64,000 bases of DNA from Breoghania corrubedonensis (GCF_003053845.1 NZ_QAYG01000004.1:248001-312000), one strand, 5' to 3'. Shown: positions 53,533-63,884, counted from the stretch's first letter. Notes: generated by a model from the letters alone, not told the origin. Translations and numbers: made by a program.

Positions 53533-55908
53533 ATGCTGAACAGAAGACAGTTCGTGAACCTGATGGCCTCCGGAGCGATCAGCGCGACGATGCTGCCGCA
53601 TCTCGCCCGCGCCGCGTCCGGCGCCGGCGGGGTCACCGACGGCCGTGTCATCGCCAACACCTGCCTGGGCCCGCTGTGGCTGGTCAAGAAGGACGGCAAG
53701 GTCGTTGGCGTCGAAATGCTGAAGCAGCTCGGCCAGCCAGATCCGTTGCTCGAGGCCATGCCCGACCGGCTGTATTCGCGCAGCCGCGTCAAGGCGCCGA
53801 TGGTTCGCGCGGACTTTTTGAAGAACCGCGAGAAGAGTGACCGCACCCTGCGCGGCACCGGCGATTTCGTCGAGGTCTCGTGGGACGATGCGATCAAGCT
53901 GGTCGTCGACGAGATCACCCGCGTGAAGGATACCTACGGCAATGTCGCGCTTCATCGCGGCAAGAGCTCCTGGGCCTCCAACCATGCCCACGTGCACAAG
54001 ACCGAAGCGATGAACCAGCGCTTCTTCAACCTGGTCGGCGGCTGCACCGCCTTCTTCGGCAACTATTCCAACCAGGCCGTCAACGAGATCATCACGGGCA
54101 TCGCCTGGGGCGGCACGATGACTGCCAGCGACTGGCCCGGCATCCACAAGAATGCCGAGATGGTCGTCGCCTGGGGCGCCAATCCGCTGGTAACCACGCG
54201 CATCCTGTCGGCCCGCAAGAGCACCAAGGGCTGGCTCGACCTGAAGGGCACCGATATCGAGACCGTCGTCATCGATCCGCTACACAACGACACCGCGAAG
54301 TATCTCGGTTCGCAGTGGGTTCCGATCGCGCCGAACACCGACGTCGCGCTCGCGCTGGGCATCATGCACACGCTGCTCACCGAGGACCTCTACGACAAGG
54401 AATTCGTCCAGAGCCACGCCTTCGGCTTCGATGATTTCGCGGCCTACCTGAAGGGCACGGAAGACGGCACCGAGAAGACGGCAGCCTGGGCCGCCGACAT
54501 CACCGGCATTCCGGCCGAGACCATCCAGGATCTCGCCCGCAAGATGGCCTCCAAGCGCACCTTCATCGCCAGCGGCTGGTCGACCCAGCGCCAGCACCAT
54601 GGCGAGCAGACCCCCTGGGCACTCATCGCGCTTGGCTGCATGCTCGGCCAGATCGGCCTTCCCGGCGGCGGCGTCTCTTTCGGCATGCACTATGCCGATG
54701 GCGGTTACCCGAAGCCCGACATGCCGGTCATCGGCGGCATGTCGCCGGGCAAGAACCCGGTCGACGTGACCTTCCCGATCGCCGCCTTCGCGGACGTGTT
54801 CCTCAATCCGGGCAAGGAGCTGCCCTACAAGGACCGCACCTTCAAGTACCCCGAACTGCGGCTCTCCTACACCTCCGGCGGCAACCAGTACACACACCAC
54901 CAGGACACGAACCGGCTGATCGAGGCCTACCGTAAGCTGGAGACGGTCATCGTCCAGGAGCCGTGGTGGACGCCGACGGCCCGCTTCGCCGACATCGTCC
55001 TGCCGGCGGCCAGCGATCTTGAGCGCAACGATGTCGGCCAGGTGGCGAACCTTGTCCTCGCCTGCCGTCAGGTCGTCGCGCCGCAGCACAAGTCGCGGCC
55101 CGACTACGAGATCTTCACCGAGCTCGCCAGCCACTTCGGCGTCGAGGACCAGTACACCGACGGCGGCAAGACCGACACCGACTGGGCCAAGGAGCTCTAC
55201 GAGGACGCCCGTGGCCGCTCCAAGACGGTCGAGATGCCGGAATTCGACGAATTCTGGAACGGCGAAGGCATCATCGAGTTCCCCGAAGGCAAGGGCGACT
55301 TCACCATGCTCGCCGACTACCGCGAGGATCCGTTGCTGAACCCGATGGGCACGGCCACCGGTCTCATCGAGATCACCTCTCCTTACCTGAAGAAGATGAA
55401 CATCCCGGACTGCCCCGCCCATCCTACCTGGATGGAGCCGGTGGAATGGCGCCGGAGCAAGGAGGCGGCCGACTATCCGCTGCAGCTCGTCTCCGCGCAC
55501 CCACCGCACCGCCTGCACTCGCAGATGGACAACGCCCACGACACCACGAACTACAAGATCAACGATCGCGAGCCGATGATGATCAACTCCACGGACGCCG
55601 CCGATCGCGGCATCGCGGATGGGGATGTGGTGCGCGTGTTCAACGGTCGCGGCCAGACGCTCGCCGCCGCCGTCATCTCCGACGACATCTCGGTGGGCTC
55701 GGTCGTCCTTCACGAAGGTGCCTGGTATGACCCGGCAGAACCCGGCAAGACCGGCTCGCTCGACAAGGAAGGCTCGCCCAACATCCTGACGCGCGACCTG
55801 CCGCTCTCCTCCGGCTACGGCCAGGCGACGATTGCCGAAACCGCGATCGTCCAGGTGGAGAAGTACTCGGGCGAAGTCCCGAAGGTCACCGCCTACGACG
55901 GCGTGTGA
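53533..55908 (+). CDS. Exported molybdopterin oxidoreductase (TMAO/DMSO/biotin sulfoxide reductase family)
   Basis: A 791-residue bis-MGD enzyme without an N-terminal iron-sulphur motif. The N-terminus has a twin-arginine signal (NRRQFVNLMAS). Cofactor-binding blocks include VVAWGANPLVTTRI and DPLHNDTAKYLG. The family reduces S- or N-oxides. The segment that holds the molybdenum-ligand Ser in DMSO/TMAO reductases (GGSYGW) reads RGKSSW (res 142-147), so Lys144 aligns with the ligand. This suggests an unusual active site. No dedicated cytochrome or chaperone is nearby. Confidence 0.9.
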   Translation: MLNRRQFVNLMASGAISATMLPHLARAASGAGGVTDGRVIANTCLGPLWLVKKDGKVVGVEMLKQLGQPDPLLEAMPDRLYSRSRVKAPMVRADFLKNREKSDRTLRGTGDFVEVSWDDAIKLVVDEITRVKDTYGNVALHRGKSSWASNHAHVHKTEAMNQRFFNLVGGCTAFFGNYSNQAVNEIITGIAWGGTMTASDWPGIHKNAEMVVAWGANPLVTTRILSARKSTKGWLDLKGTDIETVVIDPLHNDTAKYLGSQWVPIAPNTDVALALGIMHTLLTEDLYDKEFVQSHAFGFDDFAAYLKGTEDGTEKTAAWAADITGIPAETIQDLARKMASKRTFIASGWSTQRQHHGEQTPWALIALGCMLGQIGLPGGGVSFGMHYADGGYPKPDMPVIGGMSPGKNPVDVTFPIAAFADVFLNPGKELPYKDRTFKYPELRLSYTSGGNQYTHHQDTNRLIEAYRKLETVIVQEPWWTPTARFADIVLPAASDLERNDVGQVANLVLACRQVVAPQHKSRPDYEIFTELASHFGVEDQYTDGGKTDTDWAKELYEDARGRSKTVEMPEFDEFWNGEGIIEFPEGKGDFTMLADYREDPLLNPMGTATGLIEITSPYLKKMNIPDCPAHPTWMEPVEWRRSKEAADYPLQLVSAHPPHRLHSQMDNAHDTTNYKINDREPMMINSTDAADRGIADGDVVRVFNGRGQTLAAAVISDDISVGSVVLHEGAWYDPAEPGKTGSLDKEGSPNILTRDLPLSSGYGQATIAETAIVQVEKYSGEVPKVTAYDGV

Positions 55909-55957
55909 TCACGACCGGAAGGCGCCTGCCGCCTCCCGATCAAGGCTGAAAAGTCGA

Positions 55958-55989
55958 GGCCCCGGGCAATCCCCGGGGCCTTTTCTTTT
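55958..55989 (+). terminator. Rho-independent terminator after the molybdoenzyme gene
   Basis: GGCCCCGGG-CAAT-CCCCGGGGCC followed by TTTTCTTTT, 50 bases after the stop codon. Confidence 0.88.
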
Positions 55990-56116
55990 GCGCGCACCGC
56001 CTTTCCGGTCTCTCCGGCGCATTCCCCTTTGCCCGTTCATCACCCTGCCATGCAACGGCGCCATTCTGCCCCCGTCCCCCGCACGCTCCGTCTCCGGTGC
56101 AAAACTCCATTTCCTG

Positions 56117-56128
56117 TCACACGTGTGA
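56117..56128. promoter_or_regulatory. Perfect 12-base palindrome before the second peptide transporter
   Basis: TCACACGTGTGA lies ~215 bases before the binding-protein gene, in a stretch that otherwise holds no gene (55990-56342). It may be an operator of the transporter operon; regulator unknown. Confidence 0.45.
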
Positions 56129-56342
56129 AATATTGCTCCATTACCAGCAGGGACGGTCCTTCCGCTCCGCCTGTCGATGCACTCGACGCGGCTTCGCGGG
56201 AGGGATGCCTCACGGATTTTTCCGCTCCCGGCCCTCTGTCGGGACCGATCGTCGCCAAGCCCCGCGCCCGTCCGTTCCGCAGACGGCGCGCGATCTCACG
56301 TCGAGCCGGTTGCTCGAACCGCTCAAGAGGAGCTGCTGCACC

Positions 56343-57974
56343 ATGATTCTCACCCGCCGCAATCTGTTGAAGAGCGGAGCCGCGATGGGCGGCGCGCTCG
56401 CCCTGCCCCGTTTCGCCATTGGCCAGACGAAGCGCCCCTCCATCACCATCGCCGTCCAGCAGGTCTCCAACTCCGCCTCGCTGGAGCCCTTGCGCGAGCA
56501 GTCGAACGTCGGCACGCGCATCTTCGCCACAATCTACGACCGGCTGATCAACCAGGACCTGCCGCGCTCGCTCGACACGGTGCCGGGACTTGCGGAAAGC
56601 TGGGAGCGGATCGACCACCGCACGGTGGAGCTGAACCTTCGCCAGGGCGTGAAGTTCCACAACGGCGATGAGCTGACCGCCGACGACGTGGTCTTCTCCT
56701 TCGGCGCGGAACGCATGTTCGGCGAGGGCTATGTCGCCGACTCCAACGCCACGCTGTTCACCAACGTGCTGGTGCGCGACAACGTGAAGGGCAAGGAGCT
56801 GCCGGCCGAAGTCGTCGCGGTCGCCAAGCGCAACTGGCCCTCCATCGAGCGCGTCGAATCCGTTTCTAAATACAAGGTCCGCTTCGTCAACAAGACGCCG
56901 GACGTCACCATGGAAGGCCGCATGGCCCGCATGGGTTCGGAGATCGTTTCCCAGCGCGGCTTCTCGGAAGCCGAGAGTTGGCTGGAATGGTCGCGCAAGC
57001 CCGTCGGCACCGGCCCCTACATGGTGGAGGAGTTCATCCCCGACCAGAAGCTGGTACTGCGCGCCCATGACGAGTACTGGGGTGGCCGCCCGCCGGTCGA
57101 GAAAATCACCATGCTGGTGGTGCCGGAAGTCGCCTCGCGTGTGAACGGCCTCTATTCCGGCGAGTTCGATTTCATCTGCGACATGCCGCCCGACCAGATC
57201 GACGGCATCGAATCCCATGCCGCCTTCGAGGTGCAGGGCGGGCTGATCCCGAACCACCGCCTGACCGTCTTCGACAAGCACCATCCCCAGCTCGTCGATC
57301 CGCGCATCCGCCGGGCCATGACGCATGCCATCGACCGCCAGCTGATCGTCGACAGCATCTGGTCCGGCCGCACCCGCGTTCCCGCCGGCCTGCAGTGGGA
57401 GTTCTACGGCCCGATGTTCATCGAGGGCTGGACGGTTCCCGAATACGACGTCGAAAAGGCCCGCCAGCTCGTCAAGGACGCCGGCTACAAGGGCGATCCG
57501 ATCCCCTACCGCCTGCTCAACAACTACTACACCAACCAGGTCGCGACCGGTCAGATCCTGGTCGAGATGTGGCGCCAGGCGGGTCTCAACGTCGAGATCC
57601 AGATGAAGGAAAACTGGCAGCAGATCTTCGACCAGTCCACCCAGCGCGGCGTGCGCGACTGGTCGAACTCCGCCCCCTTCAACGACCCCATCTCCTCCAT
57701 CGTCAACCAGCACGGCCCCAACGGCCAGCAGCAGCAGGCCGGCGAATGGAGCAACGAGGAGATGAACAAGCTGTCGGGCATGATGGAAGTCGAAACCGAC
57801 ATGGCCAGGCGCAAGGCCCAGTTCAAGCGCATGCTGGAGATCTGCGAGCGTGAGGACCCGGCCTACACCGTGCTGCACCAGAACGCGACGTTCACGGGCA
57901 AGCGCAAGGACATCCAGTGGAAGGCGGCCCCGTCATTCGCCATGGATTTCCGGCAGGGCAACTTCGCGATCTGA
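56343..57974 (+). CDS. Peptide/nickel-type substrate-binding protein (SBP family 5)
   Basis: A 543-residue binding protein with a twin-arginine-like signal (TRRNLLKSGAAMGG...). Family blocks: VPGLAESWERIDHRTVEL, GVKFHNGDELTADDVVFS and DPRIRRAMTHAIDRQLIV. GAGGAG lies before the ATG. It heads the operon of ATPases and permeases and two phosphodiesterase genes, so a phosphodiester or peptide ligand is possible. Confidence 0.92.
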   Translation: MILTRRNLLKSGAAMGGALALPRFAIGQTKRPSITIAVQQVSNSASLEPLREQSNVGTRIFATIYDRLINQDLPRSLDTVPGLAESWERIDHRTVELNLRQGVKFHNGDELTADDVVFSFGAERMFGEGYVADSNATLFTNVLVRDNVKGKELPAEVVAVAKRNWPSIERVESVSKYKVRFVNKTPDVTMEGRMARMGSEIVSQRGFSEAESWLEWSRKPVGTGPYMVEEFIPDQKLVLRAHDEYWGGRPPVEKITMLVVPEVASRVNGLYSGEFDFICDMPPDQIDGIESHAAFEVQGGLIPNHRLTVFDKHHPQLVDPRIRRAMTHAIDRQLIVDSIWSGRTRVPAGLQWEFYGPMFIEGWTVPEYDVEKARQLVKDAGYKGDPIPYRLLNNYYTNQVATGQILVEMWRQAGLNVEIQMKENWQQIFDQSTQRGVRDWSNSAPFNDPISSIVNQHGPNGQQQQAGEWSNEEMNKLSGMMEVETDMARRKAQFKRMLEICEREDPAYTVLHQNATFTGKRKDIQWKAAPSFAMDFRQGNFAI

Positions 57975-58015
57975 GCGCGACCAACCGGGACCGGCATAAA
58001 GCCGGCCCCTTCACC

Positions 58016-58130
58016 TCTCCCATAGTAGGGAGAGGTCGACGCGCAGCATCGGATGAGGGGTATCGGGTCTTCCGTATCCCGAGAACTCAACTCCCCTCAC
58101 CCCCACCCTCTCCCCACGGGAGAGGGGGCG
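58016..58130. repeat. Pair of palindromic intergenic repeats
   Basis: CACCTCTCCC-ATAGTA-GGGAGAGGT at 58013-58034 and CCCTCTCCCC-AC-GGGAGAGGGG near 58106-58130 form hairpins separated by GGATGAGGGG-type sequence. They belong to the same repeat type as that at 52137 and interrupt the operon after the binding-protein gene, where they may lower downstream expression. Confidence 0.75.
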
Positions 58131-58232
58131 GATACGGTCAATTCCGCGACCACGGCACACGACCATCGCACAACCGACGAGCCGACCATTCCGCCGGCCC
58201 CACCTCTCTTCACCATAGACAAGGACGCCGCC

Positions 58233-59252
58233 ATGGAACCCCTGGTCTCGATCCGCAATCTCACCGTCGATTTCGATCTCGGCCGCCGCGTCTCGCGCGC
58301 GCTGCGCGGCGTCGATCTCACCATCGGGCGCGGCGAGGCTGTCGGTCTCGTGGGGGAGTCCGGCTGCGGCAAGTCCATCACCTGGCTCGGCATTCTCGGG
58401 CTTCTGGGCGGCCGGGCGAAGGTCCATGGCGAAGCGTGGCTCGATGGCCGCAACCTCGTCGGCGCGCCTGTCAGCGAGCTTGAACGTGTGCGCGGCAAGC
58501 GCATCGCGCTGATCTTTCAGGACCCCTCCTCCAGCCTGAACCCGGTCCACCGCATCGGCCGGCAACTTACCGAGGCCCTGAAGCTTCATCGCGGGCTCTC
58601 CGGCGCAGAAGCAAAGGCGGAGGCCCTGCGGCTTCTCGACCGCGTCGGCATTCCCGCCGCCCGCCAGCGCATGAACGACTACCCCCACCAGCTTTCCGGC
58701 GGAATGAACCAGCGCGTGATGATCGCCATGGCGCTCGCCGGCGAGCCGGACCTTCTCGTCGCCGACGAGCCGACGACGGCGCTCGACGCCACCATCCAGG
58801 CCCAGATCCTCGACCTGCTGCGCGAGATCCGCGAAGACAGCAACATGGCCATGGTGCTGATCTCGCACGACCTCGGCGTCGTCGCGGAAAACACCGACCG
58901 GGTCGCCGTCATGTATGCAGGTCGCATCGTCGAGCAGGCTCCCAACAATCTCCTCTTTGAACGCCCGCGCCATCCCTACACACGTGGCCTGCTCAACGCG
59001 CTGCCCGATCTGGAAGGCCCGCGCGAGCCGCTCACCGCAATTCCCGGCTCCGTGCCCGAACCGTGGAACCACCCCGCCGGCTGCGCCTTCGCGCCACGCT
59101 GCGACCATGCCCACGGCGCCTGCCATTCCGAAATTCCCTCCCTTGCGCGGCGAGACGGGCACCACCTGTCGGCCTGCCTGCGCACAGAAGAGATGCTCGG
59201 CCACATGCTCGATGACGTGTCGGACCGCGAACCGGCCCGGAGCTACGCATGA
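58233..59252 (+). CDS. ABC transporter ATP-binding protein (DppD type)
   Basis: A 339-residue ATPase: Walker A GESGCGKS, signature LSGGMNQRV, Walker [14 protein letters not shown]-loop ISHDLG, and the C-terminal [17 protein letters not shown] cysteine motif. ATG at 58233 has AAGGA upstream. Stop overlaps the next start by four bases. Confidence 0.92.
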   Translation: MEPLVSIRNLTVDFDLGRRVSRALRGVDLTIGRGEAVGLVGESGCGKSITWLGILGLLGGRAKVHGEAWLDGRNLVGAPVSELERVRGKRIALIFQDPSSSLNPVHRIGRQLTEALKLHRGLSGAEAKAEALRLLDRVGIPAARQRMNDYPHQLSGGMNQRVMIAMALAGEPDLLVADEPTTALDATIQAQILDLLREIREDSNMAMVLISHDLGVVAENTDRVAVMYAGRIVEQAPNNLLFERPRHPYTRGLLNALPDLEGPREPLTAIPGSVPEPWNHPAGCAFAPRCDHAHGACHSEIPSLARRDGHHLSACLRTEEMLGHMLDDVSDREPARSYA

Positions 59253-60238
59253 ACGATCTTCTGCAAGTCGATGATCTAGCCTGCCATTTCTCCGTGCGCC
59301 GCGACCACGGTTTTCCTGCCAGACGTGTCCCGTTGAAGGCGGTCGACGGCGTTTCCTTCTCGCTTGCCGCCGGACGCACGCTCGCGCTTGTCGGGGAAAG
59401 CGGCTGCGGCAAATCCACCACCGCCAAGGCGGTTCTCGGCCTCACCCACAAGACCGGCGGCGATGTCCTGTTCAAGGGCGCGCCGCTGCCAAAGGCCGGC
59501 ACGCGCGAATGGCGCCGGCAGCGCCAGGACATGCAGCTCGTCTTCCAGGATCCGCTGGCAGCCCTTGACCGGCGCCTTCCCATCGGCCGGCAGATCGAGG
59601 AACCGCTCCATATCCATGGTGTCGACGACAAGGCGCAGCGCCGCGAGACCGTCACCCGCATCATGACGGCGATCGGCCTCAAGCCGCATCAGGCGGCGAG
59701 CTTCCCGCACGAACTGTCCGGCGGCCAGCGCCAGCGCGCCGTGCTTGCCCGCGCGCTTGTGCTGGAACCGTCGCTTCTGGTGCTGGACGAGCCGATTTCC
59801 GCGCTCGACGTCTCCATTCAGGCACAGGTGATCAACCTGCTGGTGGAGCTGCAGGAGCGCCTCGGCGTCGCCTATCTGTTCATCAGCCACGACCTGAAGG
59901 TGGTGCGCCAGATCAGCCACGAGGTGGCGGTGATGTATCTCGGCCGCATCGTCGAGCACGGCGATCCGGAAACGATCTTCACCGCGCCCGCCCATCCCTA
60001 TACCCGCGCGCTCGTCTCCGCGATCCCGACGGTCAGGACGACGAAGCGCGAGCGCATCATCCTGTCAGGCGATCCGCCCAACCCGATCGACACCCCGCCG
60101 GGCTGCCCCTTCCACACCCGCTGCGCCCAGGCTTTCGAGCGCTGCCGCATCGAACGCCCCGAGCTTGCCTCAACCGGCGACGGCCGCACCGTCGCCTGCC
60201 ACCTGGCGCACGCACCCGACGTGAGGGCCGTGGCATGA
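59249..60238 (+). CDS. ABC transporter ATP-binding protein (DppF type)
   Basis: A 329-residue partner ATPase: Walker [10 protein letters not shown], signature LSGGQRQRAVLARAL, Walker B LLVLDEPISALD, and the tail PPGCPFHTRCAQAFERC. Coupled to the preceding gene by ATGA. Confidence 0.92.
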   Translation: MNDLLQVDDLACHFSVRRDHGFPARRVPLKAVDGVSFSLAAGRTLALVGESGCGKSTTAKAVLGLTHKTGGDVLFKGAPLPKAGTREWRRQRQDMQLVFQDPLAALDRRLPIGRQIEEPLHIHGVDDKAQRRETVTRIMTAIGLKPHQAASFPHELSGGQRQRAVLARALVLEPSLLVLDEPISALDVSIQAQVINLLVELQERLGVAYLFISHDLKVVRQISHEVAVMYLGRIVEHGDPETIFTAPAHPYTRALVSAIPTVRTTKRERIILSGDPPNPIDTPPGCPFHTRCAQAFERCRIERPELASTGDGRTVACHLAHAPDVRAVA

Positions 60239-60338
60239 GCGGATCATATGGATTGGTGACAAGCGACAAGAACCGAACGCCGGCCCGATTACCCCACGCC
60301 CTGACCCAAAACTCCCGTCCAGCAACGGAACACGCCCG

Positions 60339-61265
60339 ATGATCCGTTTCATTCTCTCGCGCGGCCTGCGGGCCGTGGTGACGATCTTTCTGGTCGTGAC
60401 CTTCGCCTTCATCGTCCTCAGGCTTTCCGGCGATCCGGCCATGCAGATCCTGTCGGTCGACGCGCCGCCGGAGGCGATCGCGGCGTTTCGCAACGAATGG
60501 GGCCTCAACCAGCCGATCTGGCAGCAGTTCCTCGATTATCTCCTCAACGTCCTCCATGGCAATTTCGGCGACAGCATGCGTGAGGGCCGTCCCGCCATGG
60601 ATATCGTGCTGGAGCATGTCGGCGCGACGCTGATGATCACCCTGCCCGCTCTTGCCCTGAAGATCGTGATCGGCATCCCCGCCGGCATCTACGCCGCCCT
60701 TCACCGCAATTCTTTGGCCGACCGCATGACCATGATGATCTCGGTCGCGGGCTTCACGGTGCCGAGCTTCGTGCTGGCGCTGGTGCTGGTGCTGATCTTC
60801 TCCGTTCACCTCGGCTGGCTGCCCTCCACCGGCAACGCCACCTGGAAGCACGCGATCCTGCCCATCGTCACGCTGGGCACGGCGGGTGCTGCGATCCTCG
60901 CCCGCTTCACCCGCTCCGCCATGCTGGAGGTGCTGGGCCAGTCCTACATCCGCGCGGCCTCCGCCAAGGGGCTGATCTGGCGTCAGGTCGTCACCGGCCA
61001 CGCGCTGCCCAACGCCGCCATCCCGACCGTCACCATCGTCGGCTTCATGATCGGCTCACTGATCGCCGGTGCGGTGGTGGTGGAAAGCGTCTTTTCGTGG
61101 CCCGGAATCGGCTACCTGCTGATTTCGGCGGTCGCCAACCGCGACCTCGCCATCGTGCAGTCGATCCTGCTGCTGATCGCCCTTTGCATGGTCTGCGCCA
61201 ATCTCGTGGTCGATCTTCTCTACGGCTGGATCGACCCGCGCGTGCGCCTCAGGAGCGCCCATTGA
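60339..61265 (+). CDS. ABC transporter permease (DppB type)
   Basis: A 308-residue six-helix permease (MIRFILSRGLRAVVTIFLVV at the start). The EAA loop YIRAASAKGLIWRQVVTGHAL contacts the ATPases. A 100-base gap follows the ATPase genes; the next permease starts ten bases after its stop. Confidence 0.92.
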   Translation: MIRFILSRGLRAVVTIFLVVTFAFIVLRLSGDPAMQILSVDAPPEAIAAFRNEWGLNQPIWQQFLDYLLNVLHGNFGDSMREGRPAMDIVLEHVGATLMITLPALALKIVIGIPAGIYAALHRNSLADRMTMMISVAGFTVPSFVLALVLVLIFSVHLGWLPSTGNATWKHAILPIVTLGTAGAAILARFTRSAMLEVLGQSYIRAASAKGLIWRQVVTGHALPNAAIPTVTIVGFMIGSLIAGAVVVESVFSWPGIGYLLISAVANRDLAIVQSILLLIALCMVCANLVVDLLYGWIDPRVRLRSAH

Positions 61266-61275
61266 GGATCCACCG

Positions 61276-62190
61276 ATGACCGACACCACAGCCGAAACCG
61301 GCGCCCCGGCACCGCGCACCGACCTTCAAGCGGACCCCGTTGCCCGCGGCCCGCTCGCCCGCTTCTTCGAGAACTGGCCACTGAGCGTCCTGCTGGCGCT
61401 CGGCTGGGTCTTTGTCGTGCTCGTCGTCGCCATCGGCGCCGATGTCATCGCCCCCTATTCCTATACCGGGCTCGACCTTTCTTCCCGCCTGTCGCCGCCG
61501 GTCTTCATGGGCGGATCCTGGGCGCATCTGCTGGGCACCGACGAACTCGGCCGCGACGTCTTCTCCCGCCTCGTGCAGTCGATCCGCATGAGCCTGCTGA
61601 TCGCCTTCTTCGGCACGATCATAGCGACCACGCTCGGCACCTCGCTCGGCTTCCTCGCCGCCCATTTTCGCGGCAAGGTCGAGGCGCTGGTGCTGATGCT
61701 GATCGACTTCCAGGCCTCCATGCCGTTCCTCATCATCGCGCTGGCGGTGCTCGCCTTCTTCGGCAACTCGCTGCCGCTGTTCATCATGCTGATGGGGTTC
61801 AACGCCTGGGAGCGCTATGCCCGCATCGCCCGCGGCCTGACGATCTCCGCGCACGAGCAGGGCTACGCGGCGGCCGTGCGCCAGCTCGGCGCCTCGCCGT
61901 GGCGGACCTACGGCCACCACATCCTGCCCAACATCGCCTCCACGCTGATCGTCTCCATGACGCTGTCATTCCCCGAAACGATACTGATGGAAAGCGGGCT
62001 TTCCTTCCTGGGGTTGGGCGTCCAGCCGCCGATGACCTCGCTCGGCAACATGGTCGGCTACGGGCGCGAATACATCACCCGCGCCAGCTGGATCATGCTC
62101 TCGCCGGCCCTTGTCATCGTGCTCACGACGCTCTCGATCTCGATGATCGGCGACTGGCTGCGCGACCGCCTCGACCCGACGCTGCAATAG
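61276..62190 (+). CDS. ABC transporter permease (DppC type)
   Basis: A 304-residue permease with the GTDELGRDVFSRLVQSIR motif and EAA-like loop (YAAAVRQLGASPWRTYGHHI). The C-terminal GDWLRDRLDPTLQ is typical. A CG-rich segment of ~100 bases follows before the phosphodiesterase genes. Confidence 0.92.
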   Translation: MTDTTAETGAPAPRTDLQADPVARGPLARFFENWPLSVLLALGWVFVVLVVAIGADVIAPYSYTGLDLSSRLSPPVFMGGSWAHLLGTDELGRDVFSRLVQSIRMSLLIAFFGTIIATTLGTSLGFLAAHFRGKVEALVLMLIDFQASMPFLIIALAVLAFFGNSLPLFIMLMGFNAWERYARIARGLTISAHEQGYAAAVRQLGASPWRTYGHHILPNIASTLIVSMTLSFPETILMESGLSFLGLGVQPPMTSLGNMVGYGREYITRASWIMLSPALVIVLTTLSISMIGDWLRDRLDPTLQ

Positions 62191-62289
62191 GCCCGACGCT
62201 GCAACAGGGAGGACGCGGAGTGCCCCCCCATAGCCCCTTCCTCAACCTGAATCCCAACCCGAACTCTCCCCGCTAAAGGCAAGAAACAA

Positions 62290-63048
62290 ATGACGGAAAT
62301 CGTCTCCCATCGCGGCGGCGCCTGGCTCTGGCCGGAAAACAGCCTGATCGCCTTCGAAAACACCACCAAGCTCGCTGTCGAGCAGGTGGAATTCGACGTC
62401 CATCCAAGCCGCGACGGCCGGCTCGTCGTCATCCATGACGCCACCCTTGAGCGCACCACCAGCGGCGCGGGGCGCGTCTTCGACCACGACTGGGCCGATC
62501 TCAGCCAGCTTGTCCTCAAGGGCGCGAACGGCGGCCGCATGCTGCTGCTCGACGAGGTCATCGAGATCTTCGCGCCGACCGCCATCAACCTGCGTCTGGA
62601 ACTCAAGGCAGATGCCGACGGCACCCCCTATCCCGGCCTGCCGCAGAAGGTGGCTGAGACCCTGCAGCGCACCGGCATGACGGAGCGCACGGTGGCCACC
62701 TCTTTCCAGCTAGGCACCGTCCTCGAGCTCGGCCGGGCGGGCCTCGGCGACAACCGCCTGTGGATCCTCGCGCCGAAGGTCATGACCGATATCGGCGGCA
62801 TCGCCGGCGTCCTCGATCTGGCGCAAGCGCGCGGCATCACCCGGCTCGGCATCCGTCAGGACATGCTCACCGAGGCAAACCTCGCCGAAGGCCGTGCGCG
62901 CGGCTTCCATATCGGCTGCTGGGCCTGCAACGATCCGGCCATCATGCGGCGCATGTTCGATCTCGACGTCGCCGTCTTCACCACCGACCGGCCCGACCTC
63001 GCCCTCGCCATCCGCGCCGAGATGAACGACGAAGGAGCTGCTGCATGA
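62290..63048 (+). CDS. Glycerophosphodiester phosphodiesterase (first copy)
   Basis: A 252-residue GDPD-family TIM barrel, no signal peptide. Catalytic features are SHRGGAWLWPENS, VEFDVHPSRDG and VVIHDATLERTT. It hydrolyses glycerophosphodiesters to glycerol-3-phosphate and alcohol. Placed after a complete transporter, it would act on imported substrate in the cytoplasm. Stop overlaps the second copy start (ATGA). Confidence 0.92.
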   Translation: MTEIVSHRGGAWLWPENSLIAFENTTKLAVEQVEFDVHPSRDGRLVVIHDATLERTTSGAGRVFDHDWADLSQLVLKGANGGRMLLLDEVIEIFAPTAINLRLELKADADGTPYPGLPQKVAETLQRTGMTERTVATSFQLGTVLELGRAGLGDNRLWILAPKVMTDIGGIAGVLDLAQARGITRLGIRQDMLTEANLAEGRARGFHIGCWACNDPAIMRRMFDLDVAVFTTDRPDLALAIRAEMNDEGAAA

Positions 63049-63773
63049 GCATGATCATCGGCCATCGCGGCGCGCGTAACCTGTGGCCCGAAAACAGCCT
63101 CACGGGCTTCCGAAACCTGCTGGATTTCCCCGTCGAGGGCGTAGAGTTCGACGTTCACCTGACGAAGGCCGGCGAGGTTCTGGTCATCCACGATCCGACA
63201 TTGGAGCGGACCACCGACGGCACCGGCCGCGTCGCCGATCTCAGCCCCGGTGCCCATCACTCGGTGGTATTGAAGGGCTCCGACGGTGACACCATCCCCA
63301 CCCTCGACGAGGTTCTGGAAATCTTCGCCGCGACCGATCACGAGATCCACCTGGAACTGAAGACCGACGCCGACAACCTGCCCTATGCCGGCGGGCTGGA
63401 GGAACGCGTCCTGGAAGCCATCGACCGCCATGGCGTCGCCGCGCGCACGGTGGTGACGAGCTTTTCCCATGACGTGCTCGCCCGGTTGAAGGAACTGCGC
63501 CCCGATCAGCGCCGCCTTGCCTCCATGCACCTGCCGGAGGCAGAGCGGCTGGGGCTGGAACCGGGATTGAGGATGCTTCTGGACCTTGCCGACATCATCG
63601 CCATCGAGAAGACGCTTCTTTCCGACAACTGGGCGACGATCATGGCACTGGTGCCCGCCGACCGTCTCGGCGTGTGGACGCCCAACGACGAGGACGAACT
63701 CGCCGGCTGGCTGTCCCGCCCGTTGCGCCAGGTGACGACGGACCGCCCGGATCTGGCGCTGAAACGGCGGTAG
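63045..63773 (+). CDS. Glycerophosphodiester phosphodiesterase (second copy)
   Basis: A 242-residue homologue of the preceding protein, with GHRGARNLWPENS, VEFDVHLTKAGE and VLVIHDPTLERTTDG. Both copies keep the catalytic His, Glu, Asp and His. Two adjacent, coupled copies suggest different substrate ranges or a heterodimer. Confidence 0.92.
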   Translation: MSMIIGHRGARNLWPENSLTGFRNLLDFPVEGVEFDVHLTKAGEVLVIHDPTLERTTDGTGRVADLSPGAHHSVVLKGSDGDTIPTLDEVLEIFAATDHEIHLELKTDADNLPYAGGLEERVLEAIDRHGVAARTVVTSFSHDVLARLKELRPDQRRLASMHLPEAERLGLEPGLRMLLDLADIIAIEKTLLSDNWATIMALVPADRLGVWTPNDEDELAGWLSRPLRQVTTDRPDLALKRR

Positions 63774-63884
63774 GACGACGCCTGCTTGCCCGCGAACCGA
63801 CGCGGTTTCTCTCTCGTCAAGAGACAAGTGGCGCGTTTGCCGGAAAACGCGCCCCGTATCCCGTGCGGATCGATCACGGCATGG

